DNA of 64,000 bases from assembly GCF_001816145.1 (NCBI RefSeq), contig NZ_MDZB01000022.1:47442-111441 (forward strand), read 5' to 3'. This DNA is from Hymenobacter lapidarius. Lineage in GTDB: Bacteria > Bacteroidota > Bacteroidia > Cytophagales > Hymenobacteraceae. Positions 17,284 to 24,671 of this stretch are shown here, in pieces (within the stretch, counting starts at the first letter, position 1; each line of letters opens with the position of its first letter). The notes below the pieces were generated by a model that made no database searches, was not told the origin of the DNA, and saw only the letters and a list, made by a program, of their open reading frames with translations. The translations under genes were made by a program, and so were the position numbers.

Positions 17284-17382
17284 TTGTTTTTATACAGAGG
17301 CGCTGAGAGACAGGCTCAACGACGCGCCGGCAACCATCCGCAACCGCGGGCAAGGTGCCAATTCCTGACCATATAAAAACAA
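17284..17382 (+). promoter_or_regulatory. SAM-I-family riboswitch (SAM-I or SAM-I/IV variant)
   Basis: P1 is a perfect 11-bp pairing of TTGTTTTTATA (17284-17294) with TATAAAAACAA (17372-17382). Inside it are the conserved SAM-I core words GAGAGACAGGCTC, CGCCGGCAACC and AAGGTGCCAATTCC, with a small P3 of CCGC/GCGG. No P4 hairpin is evident after CCAATTCC, which fits the SAM-I/IV variant better than classical SAM-I. The ligand S-adenosylmethionine signals methionine sufficiency, so the downstream genes should be on when sulfur amino acids are scarce. No terminator with a T tract follows directly, so the expression platform is unclear. Confidence 0.85.
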
Positions 17383-17448
17383 GTTGCCGTGGACGCTGCC
17401 AACACCTTCCCCAATCACACCGCTGGTTTTAATGCCACCCCCGCCCTT

Positions 17449-17496
17449 ATGCGCCGGGCTGGTATGGGCTGTTGTTGCTGTTGTTGTCCGGCTTAG
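17449..17496 (+). CDS. Poly-cysteine leader peptide (15 codons, six consecutive Cys)
   Basis: The frame ATG CGC CGG GCT GGT ATG GGC is followed by six Cys codons (TGT TGT TGC TGT TGT TGT), then Pro, Ala and TAG. It encodes MRRAGMGCCCCCCPA, or MGCCCCCCPA from the internal ATG. It lies 66 nt after the SAM riboswitch and upstream of sulfur-related genes. Runs of codons for the regulated amino acid define attenuator peptides, and poly-Cys leader ORFs that sense cysteine supply have been described in mycobacteria. Here ribosome stalling at low Cys-tRNA would be a second sulfur sensor. The caveat is that the DNA is also a GTT-like trinucleotide run, so the peptide could be fortuitous. Confidence 0.6.
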   Translation: MRRAGMGCCCCCCPA

Positions 17497-17844
17497 CTTT
17501 TCCCGATTGATTTTCGTGGGTAGGTAGGCGGAAGCGGGAGCTGAGTGCTTCCGCACGCCTGCATATTGTGGCTGCTTCGAGCGGCTGTATCACTCTTTTC
17601 TGGGTTGTTATCGGCTTGGCGCCTTGGTGCTGAGGCGGTTTCGTGCGAAAGCCGACTCGCCATCATTTGCCCGCACTGCTGGGCATTGGGACAAGCGTCG
17701 GCCACCACATAACCCTTGAGAGACAGGTCTCCAACGAATATCACGGGCTTAGTACGATTCTAATCCGGAAGCCTTGTCGCCGTGCGCCTCGCATTGGCCG
17801 AAGGACTTTCGCCCCTGTTCCAAACCCAATTAATTTCCCTGATT
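17497..17844 (+). other. Long untranslated leader between poly-Cys ORF and ATP-grasp gene
   Basis: About 350 nt without a convincing gene. A perfect 8-bp hairpin lies 31 nt after the poly-Cys stop codon: GCGGAAGC at 17528-17535 and GCTTCCGC at 17547-17554, with an 11-nt loop. It has no T tract, so it is not a standard terminator, but it is close enough to the leader ORF to respond to ribosome position. Short frames on both strands have no signal peptide, domain or codon pattern that would support a gene. Confidence 0.4.
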
Positions 17845-18840
17845 ATGTCGCTGACGATGAAGCCTATTGGCATCTATTTCGAGCACCCTGAATGGTTCAA
17901 GCCGCTCTTTGCTGAGTTGGAACGCCGCGGGCTGCCCTACGAGAAAATTGACGCCGCCCACCACCTTTTTAACCCCGCCGAGAAGGAGAGCCGCTACAGC
18001 TTGGTGGTGAACCGCATGAGCTCCTCCGCCTATCTGCGCGGACACGGCCAAGGCATTTTCCACACGGCGGGTTTTGCCACTCACCTGGAGCGCATCGGCA
18101 CGCGCATTATCAACGGTTCGGCGGCCACGGCCATCGAAACCAATAAGGCCCGGCAGCTCTCGCTGTTTGAGTCGCTGGGGCTAAAATACCCGAAGTCGTT
18201 TGTGATAAACCACGCTTCCCGGGCGGTGGATGCGGCCCGCGCGCTGCGTTTCCCCATTGTGGTGAAGGTGAACATCGGCGGCAGCGGGGCGGGCATCATC
18301 CGTTTCGATACCCTGGAGGGCCTGCAAGCCGCGGTGGACAACGACCAGATTGACCTCGGCATCGACCAGACGGCGCTGGTGCAGGAATACGTGACGCCCC
18401 GTGGCGGCAACATTCACCGCGTTGAAATGCTGGACGGCAAGTTTCTCTACGCCATGAAGGTCTTCACTACCGGCGAGAGCTTTAACTTATGCCCCGCCGA
18501 AATCTGCCAGATTCCGGAGGAGCAATCGGCAGAATTTTGTCTGACCGAAGCGCCGAAAAAGGGCATTCAGGTGGAGGCCTTTACGCCGCCAGCGGAGGTG
18601 ATTGCCGCCGTGGAGCGCATCGTAGCGGCTGCTAAAATTGACGTGGGCGGCATCGAATACCTCATCGACGACCGCACCGGCGACGTGCTGTTCTACGACA
18701 TCAATGCGCTTTCCAACTTCGTAGCCGATGCCGTGAACGTGGTAGGCTTTGACCCTTACGCGCGCTTCGTGGACTATCTGGAAACGCAGGTTTCGGCCGT
18801 TGCGGTGGGGGCCGGAAAAGACGAATTAGCCACAGCGTAG
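17845..18840 (+). CDS. ATP-grasp ligase of unknown substrate (RimK/glutathione-synthetase-like)
   Basis: The product has ~331 residues from the ATG at 17845; an ATG four codons later (MKPIGIYFEHPEWF) is equally possible. A pre-ATP-grasp domain is followed by ATP-grasp motifs: TNKARQLSLFESLGLKYPKS, the ATP-binding Lys in FPIVVKVNIGGSGAGI, the ALVQEYV hinge, and the metal-binding end VGGIEYLIDDRTGDVLFYDIN. The fold joins a carboxylate, activated as acyl phosphate, to an amine or thiol; the substrate is not known. It is the first full gene after the SAM riboswitch and poly-Cys leader and precedes a sulfonate-type monooxygenase, so a role in processing a sulfur compound or a carrier is inferred. 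Confidence 0.82.
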   Translation: MSLTMKPIGIYFEHPEWFKPLFAELERRGLPYEKIDAAHHLFNPAEKESRYSLVVNRMSSSAYLRGHGQGIFHTAGFATHLERIGTRIINGSAATAIETNKARQLSLFESLGLKYPKSFVINHASRAVDAARALRFPIVVKVNIGGSGAGIIRFDTLEGLQAAVDNDQIDLGIDQTALVQEYVTPRGGNIHRVEMLDGKFLYAMKVFTTGESFNLCPAEICQIPEEQSAEFCLTEAPKKGIQVEAFTPPAEVIAAVERIVAAAKIDVGGIEYLIDDRTGDVLFYDINALSNFVADAVNVVGFDPYARFVDYLETQVSAVAVGAGKDELATA

Positions 18841-18861
18841 TTCAAAAAACAATAACGGAAC

Positions 18862-18955
18862 GTCATGCTGAGCGTAGCCGAAGCATCTCTACTGCGATAG
18901 TAATTCAATCGTAGCAACGAAGCAGTAGAGATGCTTCGGCTGCGCTCAGCATGAC
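18862..18955. repeat. GTCATGCTGAGC palindromic intergenic repeat, copy 1
   Basis: The outer arms GTCATGCTGAGCGTAGCCGA and its near complement ending GCTCAGCATGAC enclose AGCATCTCTACTGC and its complement. The transcript would form a long stem. It lies inside the predicted sulfur operon, between the ATP-grasp and monooxygenase genes. Confidence 0.85.
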
Positions 18956-18976
18956 AGTTCTTAAAGCACATAAAAT

Positions 18977-19996
18977 ATGAAATTCGGATATTGGATGCCC
19001 ATTTTTGGGGGCTGGCTGCGCAACGTTGAGGACGAGCACATGCCTACCGACTGGAGCTACGTCAAGCAATTGGCACAGCGCAGCGAGGCCCTGGGTTACG
19101 ACCTCACGCTGATTGCGGAGCTGTACCTCAACGACATTAAAGGCACGGAAGCGCCCTCCATGGAGGCCTGGAGCACGGCCGCCGCGCTGGCCGCCGTAAC
19201 CGAGCAGCTGGAAATCATGGTGGCCGTGCGCCCTACTTTCCACAACCCCGCCCAGCTGGCCAAGCAAGCGGCCAACATCGACTTGATAGCGCCGGGCCGC
19301 CTGTCACTCAACGTAGTATCGAGCTGGTGGCGCGATGAGGCCACTAAGTACGGCCTGCATTTCGAACAGCACGACGACCGGTACGCCCGCACCCGCGAGT
19401 GGCTCGACGTGGTGACCAACGTGTGGAAGCAGGACCATTTCAGCTACGACGGCAAGTACTACCAGGTGGCCGACAACGTGCTGCAACCCAAGCCCGCCAA
19501 AGCCCCGTTCCTGTACGCCGGTGGCGAGTCGGAGGCGGCCAAGGACCTGATTTCGACGCAGTGCGACGGCTACGTAATGCACGGCGACTCGCCGGAGCAA
19601 ATCGGGGCCCGCATCGCGGACATGCGCCGTCGCCGCGAGCAAAAAGGCCTGCCGCCGATGAAATTCGGCGTGGCCGGCTACACCATTGTGCGCGACAACG
19701 AGCAGGACGTGAAAAAGGAGCTCGACCGCATCACCAACGTGAAGGCGTCGGCGGCGGGCTACGGCAACTACCAGCAGTGGCTGGCCGGCACCCAGCTGGA
19801 GCAGCAGGTGTCGCTGCAGGACTACTCGGTGTCGAACCGCGGCCTGCGCACGGGCCTCACCGGCACGCCCGCCCAGCTTCAGGACCGGATTGGGGCCTTT
19901 GAGCAAGTAGGAGTGGACTTCTTCCTGCTGCAAGCCAGCCCGCAGCTGGAGGAAATGGAGCGGTTTTCCGAGGCGGTTATTCAGGTGCTGGCGTAG
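18977..19996 (+). CDS. SsuD/SfnG-like FMNH2-dependent monooxygenase (LLM class)
   Basis: The product has 339 residues and starts MKFGYWMPIFGGWLRNVED. Bacterial luciferase-like features are MVAVRPTFHNPAQLAKQAANID, PGRLSLNVVSSWWRDEA, HDDRYARTREWLDV and the VLQPKPAKAPFLYAGGES loop. It most resembles alkanesulfonate (SsuD) and dimethylsulfone (SfnG) monooxygenases, which release sulfite or methanesulfinate from organosulfur compounds using reduced FMN. No FMN reductase gene is nearby. Its place downstream of the SAM riboswitch supports a role in sulfur scavenging. The exact substrate cannot be read from sequence. Confidence 0.85.
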   Translation: MKFGYWMPIFGGWLRNVEDEHMPTDWSYVKQLAQRSEALGYDLTLIAELYLNDIKGTEAPSMEAWSTAAALAAVTEQLEIMVAVRPTFHNPAQLAKQAANIDLIAPGRLSLNVVSSWWRDEATKYGLHFEQHDDRYARTREWLDVVTNVWKQDHFSYDGKYYQVADNVLQPKPAKAPFLYAGGESEAAKDLISTQCDGYVMHGDSPEQIGARIADMRRRREQKGLPPMKFGVAGYTIVRDNEQDVKKELDRITNVKASAAGYGNYQQWLAGTQLEQQVSLQDYSVSNRGLRTGLTGTPAQLQDRIGAFEQVGVDFFLLQASPQLEEMERFSEAVIQVLA

Positions 19997-20025
19997 GTCA
20001 ATTACAATGAAACGGCCATTATACA

Positions 20026-20131
20026 GAACGTCATGCTGAGTTTGCCGGGGCATCTCTACCGCGCAACTATTCCTATTAATTGGGTTTAGCATTGCGATAG
20101 AGATGCTTCGACAAGCTCAGCATGACGTTCT
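20026..20131. repeat. GTCATGCTGAGC palindromic intergenic repeat, copy 2
   Basis: AGAACGTCATGCTGAG is mirrored by CTCAGCATGACGTTCT, with inner arms GCATCTCTACCGCG and GCGATAGAGATGC. It occupies almost the whole gap between the monooxygenase and permease genes. Confidence 0.85.
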
Positions 20132-20163
20132 TTTTAGCGCAGCAGCGCATATCAAGAAATTTC

Positions 20164-21621
20164 ATGCTTAAAAAATCATTAGCGCTGCTTCAACTGGAAG
20201 CAGCCGAAACGGGGGCCAATACCCTCAAACGTAGCCTCAACGGCTTTAGCCTTATTGCCATTGGCATCGGCGTTATCATCGGGGCGGGCCTGTTTTCCCT
20301 CACCGGCATTGCGGCGGCTAACAACGCCGGGCCGGCCGTTACCCTTTCCTTTATTGTGGCAGCGGTGGGTTGCGCCTTCTCCGCGCTGTGCTACGCCGAG
20401 TTTGCGGCGCTGGTGCCTGTATCGGGCAGCGCCTATACCTACTCCTACGCCACCATGGGCGAGCTGTTTGCTTGGATTATCGGCTGGGACCTGGTGCTTG
20501 AATACTCGGTGGGAGCGGCCACGGTGGCCATCAGCTGGTCGCAGTACCTCATCAAATTCCTGGGCAAATACGGCCTGCACATTCCGGCGCAGCTGGTGAT
20601 GTCGCCCTTTGAGTCGGCGCAGCTGGCGGACGGTTCCACTGTGTCGGGCTACGTGAACGTGCCGGCCATGCTCATTGTGCTGGCCATCACGGCTATTGTG
20701 ACGCGGGGTACCAAGGGTTCGGCGTGGTTCAATGCGCTGGTGGTGGCGCTCAAAGTGGCGGTGGTGCTGGTTTTTATCGCGCTGGGCTGGCAGTACATCG
20801 ACCCGGCCAACTACCAACCCTACATTCCGGCCAATACCGGGGAGTTTGGCGAATTCGGGCTGAGCGGGATTTTGCGCGGGGCGGGCGTTATCTTCTTCGT
20901 TTTCATTGGCTTCGACATTGTGGCCACCATGGCGCAGGAAACCAAGAACCCCCAGCGCAACATGCCCATCGGCATCCTGGGTTCGCTGGCGGTGTGCACG
21001 GTGCTGTTCGTGCTGTTTGGGCACGTGCTCACGGGCCTGGCCAACTACACGGAGTTTAAAGACAGCGCCGCGCCAGTGGCCATTGCCATTGAAAAAACGC
21101 CCTACGCCTGGCTGAGCTCGGCCGTAATTCTGGCCATTCTCATCGGCTACACGTCCGTGATTCTGGTGGACTTGCTGGGGCAGTCGCGGGTGTTTTTCTC
21201 CATGTCGAAAGACGGCCTCCTGCCGCCGGTTTTTTCCCGGCTCCACCCCAAGTTCAACACGCCGGCGCAGTCCACGCTGCTGCTCGGGGCGTTCATTGCG
21301 GTGTTTGCGGGCTTCGTGCCCATTTCGGTGGTGGGCGAGATGACGAGCATCGGCACGCTGCTGGCCTTCGTGATGGTGTGCCTGGGCGTGCTCATCATGC
21401 GCCGCACCAACCCTGACGCGCCGCGCCCGTTCCGGACGCCGTGGGTGCCGGTGGTGCCCATTCTGGGCATTGTGGTGTGCCTGGTGATGATGTTCTCGCT
21501 GCCATGGGAAACATGGCTGCGGCTCATTGCCTGGCTCGCCCTGGGCATGGTCATCTATTTTGGCTACGGCAAGAAACACAGCAAGCTGCGCCTGGCTCAG
21601 GAAGCGGATAAGCGGGGGTAG
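20164..21621 (+). CDS. APC-family amino-acid permease (CAT/YfnA type)
   Basis: The product has 485 residues from the ATG at 20164; an in-frame ATG at 20122 lies within the palindromic repeat and is unlikely. Twelve to fourteen hydrophobic segments are visible. The first carries the APC signature LIAIGIGVIIGAGLFSLTG, and a later one GVIFFVFIGFDIVATMAQE, followed by TKNPQRNMPIGI. The family imports amino acids with protons. It follows the monooxygenase gene on the same strand with only a palindromic repeat between, so it may be the last gene of the SAM-riboswitch operon and could import a sulfur amino acid or related substrate. That link is inference. Confidence 0.85.
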   Translation: MLKKSLALLQLEAAETGANTLKRSLNGFSLIAIGIGVIIGAGLFSLTGIAAANNAGPAVTLSFIVAAVGCAFSALCYAEFAALVPVSGSAYTYSYATMGELFAWIIGWDLVLEYSVGAATVAISWSQYLIKFLGKYGLHIPAQLVMSPFESAQLADGSTVSGYVNVPAMLIVLAITAIVTRGTKGSAWFNALVVALKVAVVLVFIALGWQYIDPANYQPYIPANTGEFGEFGLSGILRGAGVIFFVFIGFDIVATMAQETKNPQRNMPIGILGSLAVCTVLFVLFGHVLTGLANYTEFKDSAAPVAIAIEKTPYAWLSSAVILAILIGYTSVILVDLLGQSRVFFSMSKDGLLPPVFSRLHPKFNTPAQSTLLLGAFIAVFAGFVPISVVGEMTSIGTLLAFVMVCLGVLIMRRTNPDAPRPFRTPWVPVVPILGIVVCLVMMFSLPWETWLRLIAWLALGMVIYFGYGKKHSKLRLAQEADKRG

Positions 21622-21631
21622 TGGAGTGACA

Positions 21632-22360
21632 TCAAGGAATTCGGTCCCAGATTTCCCCGGTGGTGCTCACCATCCGAGCCATCCCCGCTTGCCGGTCATA
21701 ATAAAGCTCTTGCGTAGCGGAAGGAGGCAAAGAGCGGCATCCAAGACTCTGCGGTGTCCCTGTAAATACCAACACCTCGTCGTAGAGTTTCCCCCGAACT
21801 ACGAGTTGGGTGAAAGGACCATCCATTTGGGGGCCGCTCGGAAATTTCAGACCGCGGCAAGCAATCCAGTTGCCGGGAAAGTCACCGCTACCGACAAAGT
21901 CGTACCACTCGCCACTCCCGAAAAGCCAGCTGGTGTTTGGGTCGCTTCCGCCTGAGTTGAGGTTGGAGAGGCGTGCGGCGTCGCGCTGGAAACGCAACAT
22001 TCCAGCGCTATGCCTGCTACTGTCAGTTCGGGTTACATACACCCTGGCCGCATCGTAATAATTCAACAATTTGCCTGAGTTGATAAAGGAGCCAGTTGGT
22101 GGAATGTAACGGTGCTCGGCTTGAATATCCTGCATCGTTGATACTTGGTAGGTACGTTGGTATCCCCGGGCATTCTCAAACTTCCATTCGTCACCTTCGC
22201 GCCCCCGTAGCCAGAGAAGGTCTTTTTCGGTAAAGTGATAGTAAGGAATTCCACTGATGTAGCCTAATCCCTCTTTATCAAGGTCTTCTTTTTTGCACGC
22301 GCTACTGCCCAGCAAAAGCAGGCTTGCGAGCAAAAGCAACGGGAGGCGGAATTCAAACAC
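21632..22360 (-). CDS. Hypothetical lipoprotein
   Basis: The product has about 242 residues from a GTG at 22360, which gives a compact lipoprotein signal, MFEFRLPLLLLASLLLLGSSACKKED, with the lipid-modified Cys in SSAC. An earlier in-frame GTG at 22414 would add a polar N-terminal stretch. The mature part has no recognised domain; it is rich in Gly, Ser and aromatic residues and probably mostly beta structure. The gene converges on the permease gene 10 bp away. Function unknown. Confidence 0.65.
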   Translation of the reverse strand: MFEFRLPLLLLASLLLLGSSACKKEDLDKEGLGYISGIPYYHFTEKDLLWLRGREGDEWKFENARGYQRTYQVSTMQDIQAEHRYIPPTGSFINSGKLLNYYDAARVYVTRTDSSRHSAGMLRFQRDAARLSNLNSGGSDPNTSWLFGSGEWYDFVGSGDFPGNWIACRGLKFPSGPQMDGPFTQLVVRGKLYDEVLVFTGTPQSLGCRSLPPSATQELYYDRQAGMARMVSTTGEIWDRIP

Positions 22361-22614
22361 GTTGGAGGGAATAAAGTAGGAATGCTGAAATGTATGCAGC
22401 GAAAGCCGACCCACCCAAAGCGGAATTTAAGATTGTTGGACTCCAATAGAAGTGTTATTGGCATATAATATGTTTAATGTGAGCAAATTACAGGTGATTG
22501 ACCTGACTTTTGGATGAACGAGTAGTGCTTTCGCTTTGAGATAAGTAAATGGACTAACGCTAACCTTTTCACCAGCATTCTGGGTTGATTCCGCTGCTCC
22601 TCAACCAAGCGAAA

Positions 22615-22689
22615 ATGAAGGTTTGCATTGCCGAAAAGCCCAGTGTGGCCCGCGAAATTGCCAACGTGATGGGCCCCAACCACCCATGA
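22615..22689 (+). pseudogene. Stray 5' fragment of a topB homologue
   Basis: The frame MKVCIAEKPSVAREIANV matches the first 18 residues of the full DNA topoisomerase III encoded 2 kb downstream, then leaves homology (MGPNHP) and meets a stop. DNA identity also extends a few bases upstream (AGCGAAAAT). The codons differ at synonymous sites (TGC/TGT, GAA/GAG, AGT/AGC), so this is not a recent exact copy. It looks like the remnant of a second topB-like gene or of a recombination event. Between 22361 and 22880 no other gene is supported. Confidence 0.75.
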
Positions 22690-22880
22690 TTTCGCGCCCG
22701 TTCGTTGTGGCTATCTACAACGGGGACCAAGGTGAATATCTTGCCTGCGAAAGTGGAAGCTGGACCTGTTTGGGAGGGCGAAAAAACATCCTGCCGAGCG
22801 GAGTCTAAGCAGAACATTGCAGTCTGTTTTGTTGGCCTTTTGTGGTTTGAGTCATACTCCCAATAATTCCACCCGTTGCT

Positions 22881-23546
22881 ATGGCGTACTCCGAGAATGA
22901 GCTGGCTGCCCGCTGGCACCAGCTTACCGCACCACTCGTGCCCGATGCCGGCCTGCGGGAAAGCCGATTCCGAACGCTGGCCGCGGCCTATCAGGGGCCA
23001 ACGCGCCACTACCACACCCTGCAGCACATCGAAAACATGCTGAAACGGCTGGACGGTGCCACGCTTCAGGATGCTGCGGCGGTGGAGCTGGCCGTCTGGT
23101 TTCACGATGCCGTTTACAACGCCCTAAAGTCGGATAACGAAGCCCGAAGCGCCGCGCTGGCCCTTGATTTCCTGCGCGCCTCGACGCTGGCCCCGGTCCG
23201 GCAGCAGCGCGTGGCCTTCCTCATTGCGCGCACCCACGACCACACCCAGCCCCAACCGCCCGATGACTTCGACCTGCTCCATTTTCTGGATGCCGACCTG
23301 AGCATCCTCGGCGCCCCAGCGGCCGATTACTGGGCCTATGCCCGGCAGGTGCGGCAGGAATACCGCTTGGTGCCCGAGCTGCTCTACCGGCCCGGCCGGC
23401 GCAAGGTGCTGGCCAAAATGCTGGCGGCGCCCGTGCTCTACCACACGCCCGCCCTGCGTCAGGAGCTTGATGCCCAGGCTCGCCACAACCTCCGGGCTGA
23501 GCTGGCCGCCTGGGAAAGCGGCGGGCTGGTACAAATGGGTAAATAG
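22881..23546 (+). CDS. Predicted metal-dependent HD-superfamily phosphohydrolase
   Basis: The product has 221 residues. The start MAYSENELAARWHQLTAPL is followed by metal-binding motifs of the family: RHYHTLQHIENML, the His-Asp pair in AVWFHDAVYN, and FLDADLSILG. This layout matches the small HD proteins of COG4339, whose physiological substrate is unknown. Residues 60-140 hold the helical HD core. The gene stands alone on the plus strand between the topB fragment and the GAF-protein gene. Assignment to the fold is secure; the reaction is not. Confidence 0.85.
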   Translation: MAYSENELAARWHQLTAPLVPDAGLRESRFRTLAAAYQGPTRHYHTLQHIENMLKRLDGATLQDAAAVELAVWFHDAVYNALKSDNEARSAALALDFLRASTLAPVRQQRVAFLIARTHDHTQPQPPDDFDLLHFLDADLSILGAPAADYWAYARQVRQEYRLVPELLYRPGRRKVLAKMLAAPVLYHTPALRQELDAQARHNLRAELAAWESGGLVQMGK

Positions 23547-23645
23547 AGCTGGGGCCGGATAAGAAGGGCCTCACACATTGCCAACCCGATAGTTGTTCCC
23601 ACATAAGGCGCTAATCGGTTGCGCTTACAGCTTGTTGGTTAGCAA

Positions 23646-23678
23646 TTTGTATTATGTCTGGAGCAAACGTTACATTTG
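23646..23678 (+). promoter_or_regulatory. Promoter upstream of the GAF-protein gene
   Basis: TTTG at 23646-23649 and TACATTTG at 23671-23678 are 21 nt apart, an excellent -33/-7 pair. The leader to the TTG start would be ~150 nt. The rest of the 290-bp gap shows no gene. Confidence 0.5.
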
Positions 23679-23837
23679 GCGGAACCTTCAATCAAACGGA
23701 TTGTTTAAAATGCTGACGGCAGTGGCGAATGGTCAGGTTAGGGGCACCGCTTTTGATACCTCACCGGGGCTTCTGACGTATTTTTACAGAATTACATTGT
23801 TAATCCTGCCTGTACGTGGGCAGTAGCCAGCTACCTT

Positions 23838-24533
23838 TTGAACGATTCTACCTACTCCGACCTGATACCTGCTTACGAACACGAGCGCCTGGAAGCCTTG
23901 CGGCCCTACCGGGTGCTGGGCACGCCCGGCCAGGGAGTGTTCAATGATTTCGTGAGCGTGGTGGCCAAGCTCTTCGACGTGCCCATTGCCCTGGTGTCGT
24001 TGGTGCGGGAGAGCGACGTGGTGTTCATTGGCAACGCGGGGCTGCCCGAAGCCACGATTGTTGACCGCGAGGACAGCATGTGCTCGGTCGCCATCCTGCA
24101 GGACGGGCCCGCGGTTTTCGACGACATTCCCTCCAAGCCCTGTGCGCTCGTCAACCCGTTTGCGGCCCAGCAGATGGACCTCAAGTTCTACGCCGGCCAG
24201 GCCCTGCGCGCTGCCGATGGCATGGGCATCGGCAGCCTCTGTGTGCTGGACCGCAAGCCCCGGCAGCTTACCAAGCCGGAAGGCCAGCTACTGGAACAAC
24301 TGGCCCTGGTGGCCACCGACCTGCTGCAGCTTCAGGCCGCGCAGGCCACCGATGCCACCCTGCGCGCCCGCCTCGACGGCCCGCTCCACGAGTCCCTCAC
24401 GCGCTGCGCACCTTGGCCGAGCTACGCGAATGGAACACGAGCGGCGAAACCGCCGACACTGAACGGTATACCGACTCCCGCATGGACGAAGCCCAGCACC
24501 TGGCCCAGGCCATGCACCGCGCCCTGCAAGTAG
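23838..24533 (+). CDS. GAF-domain protein with a frameshifted C terminus
   Basis: From a TTG start, the first ~185 residues form a GAF domain of the type found N-terminal in bacteriophytochrome-like and histidine-kinase proteins (ERLEALRPYRVLGTPGQGVFNDFV, CSVAILQDGPAVFDDI, GMGIGSLCVLDRKPR). After LHESLT the frame turns into an atypical Pro/Trp/Thr-rich tail. In the +2 frame from about 24395 the sequence continues naturally as ALRTLAELREWNTS and ends at 24574. One missing base near 24392-24396 explains this. The intact protein would be a stand-alone GAF sensor of ~245 residues. A sequencing error is possible. Confidence 0.75.
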   Translation: MNDSTYSDLIPAYEHERLEALRPYRVLGTPGQGVFNDFVSVVAKLFDVPIALVSLVRESDVVFIGNAGLPEATIVDREDSMCSVAILQDGPAVFDDIPSKPCALVNPFAAQQMDLKFYAGQALRAADGMGIGSLCVLDRKPRQLTKPEGQLLEQLALVATDLLQLQAAQATDATLRARLDGPLHESLTRCAPWPSYANGTRAAKPPTLNGIPTPAWTKPSTWPRPCTAPCK

Positions 24534-24608
24534 TCTTGGCCGAATTTCCTATCACGGGCCAGCCGGGCAAGTAGGCGCCGCGCGGCCAAAACCGACCTTT
24601 TCCTCGGC

Positions 24609-24616
24609 TATCTTTG
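24609..24616 (+). promoter_or_regulatory. -7 promoter box for topB
   Basis: TATCTTTG matches TANNTTTG exactly, 56 nt before the topB start codon. No clear -33 TTTG is present. The predicted transcript starts at the foot of a strong hairpin. Confidence 0.45.
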
Positions 24617-24624
24617 TTGATTGC

Positions 24625-24651
24625 GATGCCGCCCAAGCCATGGGCGGCATC
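24625..24651 (+). promoter_or_regulatory. Stable hairpin in the topB leader
   Basis: GATGCCGCCC and GGGCGGCATC pair perfectly over 10 bp around a 7-nt loop, 20 nt before the GTG start. There is no T tract after it, so it is not a typical terminator. A role in mRNA stability or translation control is possible. Confidence 0.45.
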
Positions 24652-24671
24652 CGTTTAATCAGCGAAAATCA

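Noticed and set aside
17643..17891. 82-codon frame between the poly-Cys ORF and the ATP-grasp gene
   Set aside because: It overlaps the ATP-grasp start in another frame and has no recognisable feature; the region is better read as leader RNA.
22686..22808. 40-codon ORF after the topB fragment
   Set aside because: It starts inside the fragment's last codons, has no homology I recognise and no promoter.
23593..23826. 77-codon open frame before the GAF gene
   Set aside because: It overlaps the best promoter in that gap and has no signal, domain or coding-like codon use.
24626..24658. Ten-codon ORF in the topB leader
   Set aside because: Listed only as part of a finding; the ATG lies within a hairpin arm and codons give no sign of selection.
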